A DNA stretch of 19,844 nt, from the NCBI GenBank assembly GCA_029747585.1, contig JAPEVF010000824.1, positions 1 through 19,844 on the forward strand, read 5' to 3'. The notes under the pieces are model-generated. The model was given only the letters and a program-made list of their open reading frames with translations, had not been told where the DNA came from and did not search any database. Positions within the stretch are counted from its first letter, which is position 1; every line of letters starts with the position of its first letter. A program made the translations under genes and the position numbers. The DNA is from Pleurotus djamor (taxonomy: Eukaryota > Basidiomycota > Agaricomycetes > Agaricales > Pleurotaceae). This document shows, piece after piece, positions 8,901 through 16,993 of this stretch.

Positions 8901-10173
8901 CTACGCCATCGCCATCACTTGCTCTCGTATATACGACGAGTCGAAGACCTCGCCAGTCGAATGAAGACGTAGATACACGACTCCCCTCTCCACCGCCCGT
9001 CCCAGATACCTCTGGATAAACCGAAAGTCATCCTCCTTGAACCCGTTCTCGCGGTACCAACAATGAAACAGTAGTTTCGTCAAGCAAGGGAACGGTCGTG
9101 ATACGAGGAGGTCATCGAGGAACTTGAATGCCTCTCTGAACCATTTCATACCCCACTGAGAAACATCCAGAAACTCAAGCGTCTGAAGGCAATTGTCATC
9201 AGGGAGGGTATCCAGCAGCGCCTGGAGGACAGACTCCGGGCTGAAATTCACTGTAAGCTTGGATAAACGACGCATGTTGCTGAAGTCCGCGGAAACTGGT
9301 TCATCGTCTAAACACAACGGAGTTAGCAAGCTGGAAGGGGAAAGCAGGGCATCGGTATAAGGACGTACCCATTGGGAAAGCAAGACTTAGTTCCTCCAAT
9401 TCCGCAGAAAATCGCTCGGATAAAGCAATATCTTCCCAGTCCCTCCCGAGGTGAAGGCGTCTGACAGCTAATGGGTGACTGAGCGACTTAAACCACGCTT
9501 CAGCGCCTCCGTATGACATATGAACGGCAAGGGAATCGAGGAGGACAGGAGGGCCTTGTCGTGACTTTGGAGTAGACGGGATATAATCGTAGAAGACGAC
9601 ATGACCGAGGACTAATGTTGAAAGAGTGTCATTAACGTGTGTCCCCATGACACTGACGAATCCTTCCACATCTTCAAAAGCCCATCCACTGACGGTTACA
9701 TGTGTCAGGCGTGGTGAGGAGAGAATGGTTCGCAGGGACTTTGTGAGGAGAGTATCTAGGTCAAAGAGGAACGTATATTCGTCGCAGACAAGCGACAGCC
9801 TGAGAAGACGAGAGAATGTTGGGATGAGCGTAGAAAGAAGTTGCTGTTCCTGTTTTGTTGTCTCGACATCGCCATCGGCGTACCCGATCGTGAGTCCCCG
9901 CACGCATCCGGCCAGGTGAGGCGAAGTGTGTAATACAGATCGAAGGCGCCCAGTGGATGTAACGGCAAGGGAAGGTGATGGCTCTAGCAAGATGGTGATG
10001 TCGTCAAAAAGTGATTGTTGACTTGGGCGGGTCCAAGCGCGGCAAACGAGAGCGCATTCACGTAAATCGCGCGGATTGTCTATGAAGGTGATGATGATGT
10101 CGATGATGTCGTGAGGAATAGTGATAGGCATGGGTGAGGGGAATACGGGGGAAAGATCGCAAGACGAAAGCAT
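8901..10173 (-). CDS. F-box/LRR-like protein, group A, two exons
   Basis: Probable SCF substrate receptor. Exons are 10173-9369 and 9307-8901, with a 61-nt phase-1 intron (GTACGT..TTTAG) at the group position; 403 aa. The F-box-like segment is IPHDIIDIIITFIDN, LRECALVCRAWTRPSQQSLF. Group A marks are TKQEQQLLSTLIPTFSRLLRL, VSGWAFEDVEG, AEAWFKSLSHPLAVRRLHL and, in exon 2, MRRLSKLTVNFSPE and TLPDDNCLQTLEFLD. The frame stays open upstream to a TTG at 10200, which is unlikely as a start. ATG 10173 has an A at -3; the next ATG at 10131 would give 389 aa and a start closer to that of its paralogs. It is most like the gene at 1440. Its 5' end (to about 9975) is copied as a broken fragment at 11818-12017. 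Confidence 0.84.
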
Positions 10174-11575
10174 CCTCGTGGCCAGGCGACTCCAGTCCAA
10201 ATGAAGTATTTCGCGGAGGGGTTGGCATAAGATCTTGGCTGAGACCAGAAGTAGATCTCAGGGATGGGACTGGAGGACCCCCGATATTTCCGGGATGTCC
10301 TAGAGATTGCCTAGGACTTCGAGCCTTATTTGCGTTGAATCGTAGATAGTACCAGTCCCTTCAATACACAAGGAAAGCACGCCTTTCCCAATTGCCCGGT
10401 TGAACGTTTCATTGATGTCCTCGAAATCGCTGGCTGTGATACCAGTTTGTGGGTAAGAACAGCAAAGTAGGGTTGTTGTCAAGCGAGAGAATCGCTCCGA
10501 CACGAGAAGGACATCGACTTCGTCCTGCAAAGGCACTTGGGATAATAGCAGCTCGCCATGAGAGACATTGTGTATTTCCAAAATCTCAATTTGGTTTTCT
10601 TCAAATATTGGCAATGACAATGCATGAATTAGGTCGCAAATTGGGAACTTGAGGATGAGCTTGGAAAGGCGATCGAAAGCACGACCAGTGTCCGCGGATA
10701 TGTAGTCGCTGAAGGTGAAATCAGAGAAGTTGTCGGCTAGAGAAAGAGAAAGCGCTCAGGTAGGATGGCTTTCAAGGTATGGAGCACCAACAGACCTTCC
10801 AATGTCAATTCCTCTAAGTCAGATGAGAACCGTGTTAAGATGCTCGATGCATCACCCCAGTCACCATGCAGATGGAGTCTCTTTACGGAAAGAGGGGGAG
10901 TCAATACATCGAACCACGCCTCTGCAAAGTCATATCCCATGTTGATAACGAGATGGGTTAGAACACAGGGAGCACCTCGCTCAGGTATGAGGTCATCCGT
11001 TGGTGTCGTCAGCAGTTCAAATCCTATTGCGTGAAGCTCCAGGGTGGATATGTGTTTCGTAGATGTTTCCATGAAAGAGGTAAAATGAAAGAGGTCTGAA
11101 AACCTCCATCCACTGAGTACTACATGCTCCATGTGCGGTGAGTCAAAGAGGCTTCGGATAGAGTGCGATAGAGAAGACCCCAACTCGGAAAAATTGTCAT
11201 AGCTTTCGCAGGCCAGCGATAACCTGCTTAGACATACGAATGTGGTGATCAACGGAGCAAGGAGATCCTGTTGCTCTCTGGTTGAGCCGTCATCCCACCC
11301 AGCGTGGCTCAGAACGATACAGAGTCCATTTACGGCGTCAGCTAGGTGGGGTGATCGCTTTAGTATAGGTACCAAGCGAGCTGTAGGGCTGTCGGATGGT
11401 GATTTCCAAGACGATATTTCAATGGTAATATGGTGGAAGAGAAGGCGTTGGCTGGTGGGTGTCCAAGCACGGCAGACAAGAGCACATTGTCGCCAGGCAT
11501 GTCCATTATCAGTTGTGTCGATAATNNNGATGTCGACTATTTCTTGAGGAAGAGACATGGCAGTCAGAAGTGAGG
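9975..11575. repeat. Tandem segmental duplication, copy 1
   Basis: This unit spans the 5' end of the F-box gene at 8901-10173, the short spacer, and the whole F-box gene at 10300-11558. It matches 11820-13390 in order and orientation. The longest exact match seen is 27 bp at 10321-10347 against 12166-12192, in the C-terminal codons of the two genes. Ends are approximate, taken from where the by-eye alignment fades. Confidence 0.7.
10300..11558 (-). CDS. F-box/LRR-like protein, group A, duplicated copy 1
   Basis: Probable SCF substrate receptor. Exons are 11558-10796 and 10736-10300, with a 59-nt phase-1 intron (GTCTGT..CTCTAG); 399 aa. The donor is a poor match to consensus (C at +3). The N-terminus reads MSLPQEIVDI, one unknown residue from NNN at 11526-11528, then IIDTTD, WRQCALVCRAWTPTSQRLLF. 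Group A marks are TREQQDLLAPLITTFVCLSRL, LSGWRFSDLFHFTSF, AEAWFDVLTPPLSVKRLHL and, in exon 2, FDRLSKLILKFPICDLI. An upstream in-frame ATG at 11624 would add 22 residues, but a TATA-like TGTAAAAGG at 11635-11643 is only about 10 bp from it. The twin gene at 12145 has no upstream ATG, so MSLPQE is preferred. It is the tandem twin of the gene at 12145-13373. Confidence 0.82.
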
Positions 11576-11817
11576 TTGAAACGAGGTCGTGTTGACCGTG
11601 GGACCCACTCCCCGAGTTGGACATAAAGGGAGTCCCTTTTACATTCTCCTATCAGGTTGACGAGACCAGTCTTTCGCATGTGGTAGATCCTAATTTGAGC
11701 ATCTCAGCGTATGGAGTTGGTGTAATGGTAGGATAAGGACAAATCGCTCCCGAAAACAGGTTCTATCCTTTATTTTCTATGGATGACTCATTACCGTCTC
11801 TTCTGCAATCCATGTGC
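11559..11817. other. Upstream region of the F-box gene at 10300-11558
   Basis: Non-coding on current evidence. It contains TGTAAAAGG (11635-11643, minus strand, TATA-like), TATGGAGTTGG at 11710-11720 shared with 8592-8602, and a palindromic TGACTCA at 11784-11790. It lies between the two units of the segmental duplication and has no counterpart at the far end of copy 2. Confidence 0.4.
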
Positions 11818-12017
11818 ACCGATGATGGTTCTAGCGAAACGTGATGTTATGAAATAGGAATTGTCGGTTAGGGTGTGTCGAAGCGCTGCAAACGAGAATA
11901 CGTCTATGTAAATCGCATGGATCGTCTATGAAGGTGATGAAGATGGTGATAATTCCTTGACGAAGAGTGATGAGCGTATAGCCATGCGGAAATGGGAAGA
12001 GAAAGCGGGGCTCGTTC
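11818..12017 (-). pseudogene. 5' fragment of a group A F-box gene, left by a segmental duplication
   Basis: Minus-strand reading FITFIDDPCDLHRRILVCSA and NRQFLFHNITF aligns with IITFIDNPRDLRECALVCRA and QQSLFDDITI of the gene at 8901-10173. DNA similarity continues to GCTAGAACCATCA, matching GCTAGAGCCATCA, then stops near 11818. A one-base loss just before that point creates a TAG. Both start codons of the parent appear as ACG here (cgt on the plus strand at 11975-11977 and about 12013-12015). Only the F-box part was copied and nothing downstream can complete it, so it is dead as a gene. It marks the breakpoint of the tandem duplication. Confidence 0.75.
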
Positions 12018-13390
12018 TTGTGGCCGAGGGCCTCTGGGGAGAATCCCGTCCAATGATGCGTTGTGCGGAGGGTCGAGCACAAGATTGTGGGTAGACGTAG
12101 ACCTCACGGACAGGAATGGGGTCCCTTCGTCACTTCCGGGCAACTTAGAGGTTGCCTAGGGCTTTGAGCCTTATTTGCGTTGAATCGTAGATGANACCCG
12201 TCGCTTCCACGCGCAAGAAGAGCACACCTTGCCTAACAGCGCAGCGAAATGTTTCATTGATAATCTCGAAATCGCTCGCCGTGATAACTGTCTCGGGATA
12301 TGAGCAGTTGATTAGAATCGTTTGGAGACGAGAGTATTGCCGCGAGGTAACCAGGGCATCAACATGTTCCCGAAACGACTCTCGGAACCTTACTAGCTCG
12401 TCATGAACGACACCGTGTATTTCCAAAGTCTTGATACAGTTGCGTTCGGGGATCGAGTCGAGGACCTCGTAGAGTATGTTGCATATCGGAAGCTTGAGAA
12501 CAAGCTTGGAGAGACGATCGAGGGGAGAGTTGAAGTCTATAGCAAAGTAATTTTCGTCTGGAGCAGCGTCAGGAACGTTCATAAATAATGAAGCACCATC
12601 AAACCTTCATCTTGGACCAAGGTTAGTTCCTCTAAGTCGGCTGAGAACCGCGCTAAGATATTTGATGCATGACCCCAGCCTCCGTACAGATGGAGGCTTT
12701 TGACAGACAGAGGGTGGACTAGGGTATTGAGCCATGCCTCGGCGTACTCGTATGGCACATCGATGATGAGACGGTGCAGAACTCGGGGGATGCCTCGCTG
12801 TTGGACGAGTATATCCGTTGACGTCGAAGGGCTATCAATTCGTATTTCATGAAACTCCAAGATGGATAAGTATTTTGTAGATGTTCCCATGAGTGCGATG
12901 AAATGAGAGAGGTCCACAAACGTCCAACCATCGAGTACCACGTGCTTCATGTTAGGTGAGTTGAGAAGACTTTGGATGGAATTCCTTAGAGGAGATTCCA
13001 GGTCTGAAAAATATTCATAACCTTCGCTGACCAGCGACAACTTGGTTAGATGTGTAAACGACGTGATTACGATAGCAAGAAGTTCTTGTTGTTGTTGCTG
13101 TTCCTTTGTGATGTTCCACCTAGCCAGATTCGAAGCAATGCATATTTCTTGCACAGCGTCAGATAAGTGGGGCGATTGCTTTATGATGGATGCCAGTCGC
13201 GTCGTAGGGCTGGACTGGGATTTCTGGGAAGAAATTGTAATGGTGATGTCGCGGAAAAGAAGGCGTTGGCTGATGGGCGTCCAAGCGTTACAGACAAGAG
13301 CGCATTGTCGCCAGGCGTTTGTATCACCGGCAGCGTCGATGATTACCTCGACTATTTCTTGGGGAAGAGACATGACAGGTGGTGGTTTGA
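11820..13390. repeat. Tandem segmental duplication, copy 2
   Basis: This is the counterpart of 9975-11575: a broken F-box 5' end, a spacer, and the complete F-box gene at 12145-13373, all in the same order and strand. The two units have nearly equal length (about 1.55-1.6 kb). Many substitutions and small indels separate them, so the event is not recent. Confidence 0.7.
12145..13373 (-). CDS. F-box/LRR-like protein, group A, duplicated copy 2
   Basis: Probable SCF substrate receptor. Exons are 13373-12605 and 12557-12145, with a 47-nt phase-1 intron (GTTTGA..CTCCAG, branch-like CTGAC); 393 aa. As in its twin, the donor lacks a purine at +3. The frame is open upstream to a TTG at 13412, but the first ATG is MSLPQEIVEVIIDA at 13373. 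It continues with WRQCALVCNAWTPISQRLLF, LDGWTFVDLSHFIAL, AEAWLNTLVHPLSVKSLHL and, in exon 2, LDRLSKLVLKLPICNIL. The conserved EQQ of the group has grown to EQQQQQE by a CAA/CAG repeat. One N at 12195 leaves one codon unknown near the C-terminus, which ends IYDSTQIRLKALGNL as its twin nearly does. The preceding gene is the F-box-less group C paralog, 136 bp upstream on the same strand. Confidence 0.83.
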
Positions 13391-13508
13391 ACAGAACTAT
13401 AAGTTGTGCCAAGTCAAGACNTTTTTAGATCGTGGGACCCTTGTTCACGGGTCGCTTATTGCTCGGCAACCCTTTTTTCAATTCTACCTATTACATCCCA
13501 GAAAGTGA

Positions 13509-14312
13509 CTAAGAAGACCCGTCGTCGTCAGAGGGCTCATCTATAAGATCAATCCACTCAACCGACCGCATGAACGGAGTATGCGAGGTAGAATTCCAAG
13601 GCGTGCACAACGAAGTGATCTTGATTGGATCGAAGGACGGCTCATGGTGGAACATGAAAGGAAGCTCGTGAGCCTCTGCGCGCCCATGTAACCGGCGTAG
13701 TATGCCTATCCTGAGCCATAGGCAGTCTACCCAGGTATCCCACCGGTCTTCTTCCAAGTTGAGGCCGTATGAGCGAAACTCATTCTGCGAAACGAATGTT
13801 TTAACAATTTGATCGCGGTACCGTTCCTTGCCGAGTAGAATCCAAGTTATTTCATTTCCAGATACCAAAATCACGGGGATGCCAGGCATCGGGTGAATGA
13901 ACCATCGATTTGTGCTGGCATTCTCATTGAACCCATTGTCGTCGATGCAATTCACCACCCGCACGACGGGTTTAGAGAAATCCAAGAGGTTCCAGCCATC
14001 CAAACGGCCAGCAGGTCCTACTGATCCCACTAGGTCGTGTATATTCGGTGGAAGGCCTGGCCAAATGCCCCCGAAAACAGCTTTCGAAGGCCATTCCAAG
14101 ACCCACATCTTGAATTCTTCTGGCAGATAGTCATGCTGGGTAAGTAGGGCATCGACATACGCGCAGCGATCAAAGGCAGTGATATTCTTCAAAACCCAAG
14201 GCCGGCTATCCAGGAACCAGCGTTCTTTGATGATTTCTTTGTACATACCTCGTTGGGGAGGGTGGAGACCATGAAGACGAAGGTTGAAAAGCAAGTTGAC
14301 AACCAAGTCCAT
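13509..14312 (-). CDS. Group C F-box family paralog that has lost its F-box
   Basis: Single-exon frame, 267 aa. From YKEIIKERWFLD to the end it aligns with the intact neighbour at 14539: FDRCAYVDALLTQHDYLPEE, FKMWVLEWPSKAVFGGIWPG, WNLLDFSKPVV, GIPVILVSGNEITWILLGKE and TWVDCLWLRI. The first 22 residues (MDLVVNLLFNLRLHGLHP..) do not. In another frame the DNA at 14272-14249 encodes MVSTLPNE, the family's F-box start. This indicates an internal deletion of about 40 codons that removed the rest of the F-box and shifted frame, after which an upstream ATG (14312) took over. The core carries no named domain I can assert; a SUKH-like fold is a guess. The product could bind the family's target without recruiting Skp1, or the gene may simply be decaying. 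A GTATGT follows MVSTLPNE, so a spliced form cannot be excluded. Confidence 0.75.
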   Translation of the reverse strand: MDLVVNLLFNLRLHGLHPPQRGMYKEIIKERWFLDSRPWVLKNITAFDRCAYVDALLTQHDYLPEEFKMWVLEWPSKAVFGGIWPGLPPNIHDLVGSVGPAGRLDGWNLLDFSKPVVRVVNCIDDNGFNENASTNRWFIHPMPGIPVILVSGNEITWILLGKERYRDQIVKTFVSQNEFRSYGLNLEEDRWDTWVDCLWLRIGILRRLHGRAEAHELPFMFHHEPSFDPIKITSLCTPWNSTSHTPFMRSVEWIDLIDEPSDDDGSS

Positions 14313-14538
14313 GGTAAGGTGGGGGTGACAGGAGCTGTATTAATTAGCCTTTAGGGGATAATCAAGGTGGGCGATACGTGTGCCCCGATGACGGAATGCG
14401 CCTGTGAATTGAAGCCTGACAAAACTTGCGCAACGATGCCATAGGCAACGCAGTTCACTTATATGGAGGAGGCAGCTACCCAGGAATATAATATGGATTC
14501 CGAATCCAAGGCGTAAGGTAGCTACTGAAAACTATGGA
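14313..14538. other. Spacer between two group C paralogs
   Basis: Non-coding; 226 bases. On the minus strand a TATAAG occurs at about 14464-14459, and an AT-rich TTAATTAAT lies near 14339-14346, closer to the gene it would serve. Neither is convincing. Confidence 0.4.
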
Positions 14539-15396
14539 TTAGGTCTCGCCGTCAAAGTCATTAGGAAGCGAGTCCAGAGGGCGTATGTATGGACTATGAG
14601 CAGAGGATATCCAGGGGGTCAAAGAGAGCGAAATGGGCTCCGGGAAAGTGTCGGGATTTGCATAGTCGGGAGGAGGGTATTTGCATGCGGATTGGTGTAG
14701 CCAACGTAGACGACGCAGCCTTTGGCGAAGACAATCAACCCAACGAGGCCCAACCGGTTCCTCCATTCCATATCCAGATAAGTCGAACACGTTGTGAGAG
14801 GCGCACGTTTGTAAAACCTTATCGCGATATCGTCCTTTATCCAAGAGGACCCAGGTAGTCTCGACGTCCATTTCCAGTGTTATGGGTATTCCAGGAAAGG
14901 GTTCGACGAAATCGACATCTTGGTCTTCGACGCTGCCCTCGTTGATGCAGTTAACGGTCCATACGATGGGTGTGGATGCGTCCAAGAGGTTCCAGCACTC
15001 TGGTTGTGAGCTGGTTTGCCCCACTAGATCAAAGATCGGCATTGGAAGGCCTGGCCAGATCCCTCCGAACGCTGCCCTTGCAGGCCATTCCAATACCCAT
15101 ATCCTGAATTGTTCTGGAAGATAATCGTGTTGAGTCAGGAGGGCGTCAACGTATGCGTGGCGGTCGAAAGGACGAAGGTTTTCAAGGACCCATTGTCTTC
15201 CGTCCAAGAACCACGTTTCGTGAACGATGTGCTTGTATAGCTCGAGTAACGCACGACGAATTGGGTGAATGTCTGCGAGGGGAAGCAGATTGCGCCATTC
15301 GCGGCAGACACCGTTGGCAGAGATAAGGGTTGTGAGATGGAATTCACGAAATATGGCAAGCAACAGTTCGTTCGGGATAGACGTTATGAATGCCAT
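14539..15396 (-). CDS. F-box protein, group C, intact single exon
   Basis: Probable SCF substrate receptor. Uninterrupted 285-aa frame from an ATG with a good context. A compact F-box is at residues about 6-45: SIPNELLLAIFREFHLTTLI, SANGVCREWRNLLPLADIHP. The C-terminal substrate region is shared with the neighbours: FDRHAYVDALLTQHDYLPEQ, WVLEWPARAAFGGIWPGLPM, WNLLDASTPIV, GIPITLEMDVETTWVLLDKG and RWVDCLRQRLRRLRWLH, ending in an acidic tail. It is not leucine-rich and is distinct from groups A and B; the conserved Trp/Pro-rich core suggests one folded domain that I cannot name. No intron is needed. It is the reference copy for judging the damaged paralogs on either side. Signals upstream are not obvious. 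Confidence 0.85.
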   Translation of the reverse strand: MAFITSIPNELLLAIFREFHLTTLISANGVCREWRNLLPLADIHPIRRALLELYKHIVHETWFLDGRQWVLENLRPFDRHAYVDALLTQHDYLPEQFRIWVLEWPARAAFGGIWPGLPMPIFDLVGQTSSQPECWNLLDASTPIVWTVNCINEGSVEDQDVDFVEPFPGIPITLEMDVETTWVLLDKGRYRDKVLQTCASHNVFDLSGYGMEEPVGPRWVDCLRQRLRRLRWLHQSACKYPPPDYANPDTFPEPISLSLTPWISSAHSPYIRPLDSLPNDFDGET

Positions 15397-15536
15397 GGTA
15401 GGAAGGCTGGAAAGCGAGGCGATGCAGAGATGGAGAGGATGCCAATGGAGCGGCAGCGTCCGTCATTCCCTTTTCTTCGCCAAGCCACATCACGAGCTAC
15501 ACCACGTTTGTGCATCTGTGGACGCTTCACGCGGCC

Positions 15537-15568
15537 AGTGGCGTGAGGTAGCAGTGGCGTGAGGTAGC
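15537..15568. repeat. Perfect 16-bp tandem repeat, two copies
   Basis: AGTGGCGTGAGGTAGC occurs at 15537-15552 and again directly at 15553-15568, about 140 bp upstream of the minus-strand gene starting at 15396. It may be a duplicated regulatory site or a replication slip. Confidence 0.85.
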
Positions 15569-15782
15569 GGGCAGATATCGGCCTCAAACCGGCACGGGAC
15601 TGAAAATCTTCTGTATTTGAAAAGTCCACTACGGCTCGAGAAAGGCTCGAGTATCCAAACAAAGTGGGATCGTTCGATGGAAGTGAATAAGTTAGAGCAC
15701 CAACCGTGGCCAAGCTTGCAACTGCGGAAGTCGTAGAGTCTTCCCGCCAGGTGGAATTCTGGTCTCGTATCCTTTTCAGATA

Positions 15783-15817
15783 TCTTCGTCATCTTCGCCT
15801 TCATCTTCATCTTCATT
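15783..15817. repeat. Imperfect CATCTT/GAAGAT microsatellite
   Basis: A run of about five near-hexamer units (TCTTCGTCATCTTCGCCTTC, then ATCTTCATCTTCAT) lies in intergenic DNA. On the minus strand it would read as acidic Glu/Asp codons in one frame, but no gene surrounds it. Confidence 0.6.
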
Positions 15818-16223
15818 TTGCCCTATCACGAGGTCCTGTTAATACACAGCAATGTGGGGGCACCGTTCGAGTAAAGTTCTGAGTATGAGGGCCTTTTCTG
15901 CGAAGTAAGACCTGGAGCTCTAAGTAGACGATGATCCGACGAGCGAGTAGGATACTAAAGCACATCGTATCCAGTCAGTTGGATCAAAAGCTTGTCAAGA
16001 ATTTCGCCCACAATCTCTGAGGAAGAGGAAGTTCTGAACGGCTATAGCAAGCCAATGTTGAGCCAATGGATGCGGATTTCAAGTTGGTCAGGAACGGACG
16101 TCAATATTCTTGGGCAATTTCTGACTGTGAGAATACCTTTATGACTGTGGGATACTTACTGAGGTTAGCTAACTCAGAAGTGAGTTCCCTCACAAGCCTC
16201 TATGACCGTTGGCGAGAGGATAG

Positions 16224-16993
16224 ATGAACTCCGTACCCAACGAATTACTCCTCCATATTTTTCGCGAATTTCCTCTCAAAACCTTGATCTCTGCCCGTGG
16301 TGTCTGCGTTAAATGGCGTGAAATGCTCCTCGTCGCGGATATCCACCCCACACGACGCGCCTTGTACGAAATCTACCTTCAAATCCTTGAGGAATCCTGG
16401 TTTCGGAAAAGTCGACTTTCGGTTCAACGAAACCTAAAAGACTTCGACCGGAAGACATACGTTGATGCACTGCTACTGCAACATAGCTACCTACCAGACG
16501 ATTTCAAAATGTGGGTCTTGGAGTGGCCGGCGTTGGCTACCTTTGGTGGATTTTGGCCAGGCCTTCCGTCCGCGGAACACGCTGGAGCAAGGTGGGGAGT
16601 AGTGAATCTCCTCGATTCTTCGAAACCAATGGTGTACACACTGTCATACATCGCTCCAGCTGCTGAGGCATCAGATCTGTGGGAAGAGGGGGAAGAAATT
16701 GAAGATTGGTTTCCGGCAATTCCAATTACCATCAACGTGGGCGACGATGTAGTGTGGCTTGTGTTGGACGAAACTCACTATCGTGGTGAGGTGGTCCAAA
16801 CCTACTCGACCCAGACACATTTCAAGCTTCCCAAATAGACGATGAAGTTGTCGTTTGGTCGAGCTGGGTGGAATATCTCCGCGACAAGGTCGATGATCTT
16901 GAATATACGCAGCGGGAATCGGTCCCTAGTTTTCATTTGGCCGAACGTATCGACTTCGCGCCTTGGCGAATTGTCCCTACGACGCACACATAG
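16224..16993 (+). CDS. F-box protein, group C, frame broken or restored by a new intron
   Basis: Probable SCF substrate receptor. The first frame (16224-16838) encodes the F-box NSVPNELLLHIFREFPLKTL, SARGVCVKWREMLLVADIHP and the core FDRKTYVDALLLQHSYLPDD, FKMWVLEWPALATFGGFWPG, VVNLLDSSKPMV. It stops after QTHFKLPK (204 aa). The family C-terminus continues in another frame to TAG 16991-16993: DDEVVVWSSWVEYLRDKVDD and FAPWRIVPTTHT, matching WVDCLRQRL and LTPWISS of the intact paralog. Two readings fit. One is a frameshift near 16830. The other is splicing of a 53-nt phase-1 intron at 16786-16838 (GTGAGG..AATAG), which joins the frames into 238 aa. The would-be intron is itself homologous to coding sequence in the paralogs (GEVVQTYSTQTHF beside DQIVKTFVSQNEF), so splicing would be a newly created intron. 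The start is the first ATG. Confidence 0.75.

Larger units (their letters stand above)
15397..16223. other. Divergent intergenic region between two group C genes
   Basis: This 827-bp region separates the divergent genes at 15396 (minus) and 16224 (plus). Long open frames occur on the minus strand (15490-15816, 15384-15713) but overlap in different frames and resemble nothing. The region holds a 16-bp tandem repeat, a CATCTT-rich microsatellite and an imperfect direct repeat around 16126-16160 (GACTGTGAGAATAC and GACTGTGGGATAC). It probably contains both promoters. Confidence 0.45.

Noticed and set aside
10174..10200. Start at TTG 10200 for the F-box gene at 8901
   Set aside because: Nuclear fungal genes rarely start at TTG; in-frame ATGs follow at 10173 and 10131. 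The same reasoning moved the start of the gene at 12145-13373 from 13412 to 13373.
15384..15816. Two long minus-strand frames upstream of the group C gene
   Set aside because: They overlap each other in different frames, include the microsatellite and the 16-bp repeat, and resemble no family.
13509..16993. SUKH/SMI1-KNR4 identity for the group C C-terminal region
   Set aside because: The spacing of Trp, Pro and Leu is only loosely suggestive; without a profile search it cannot be claimed.
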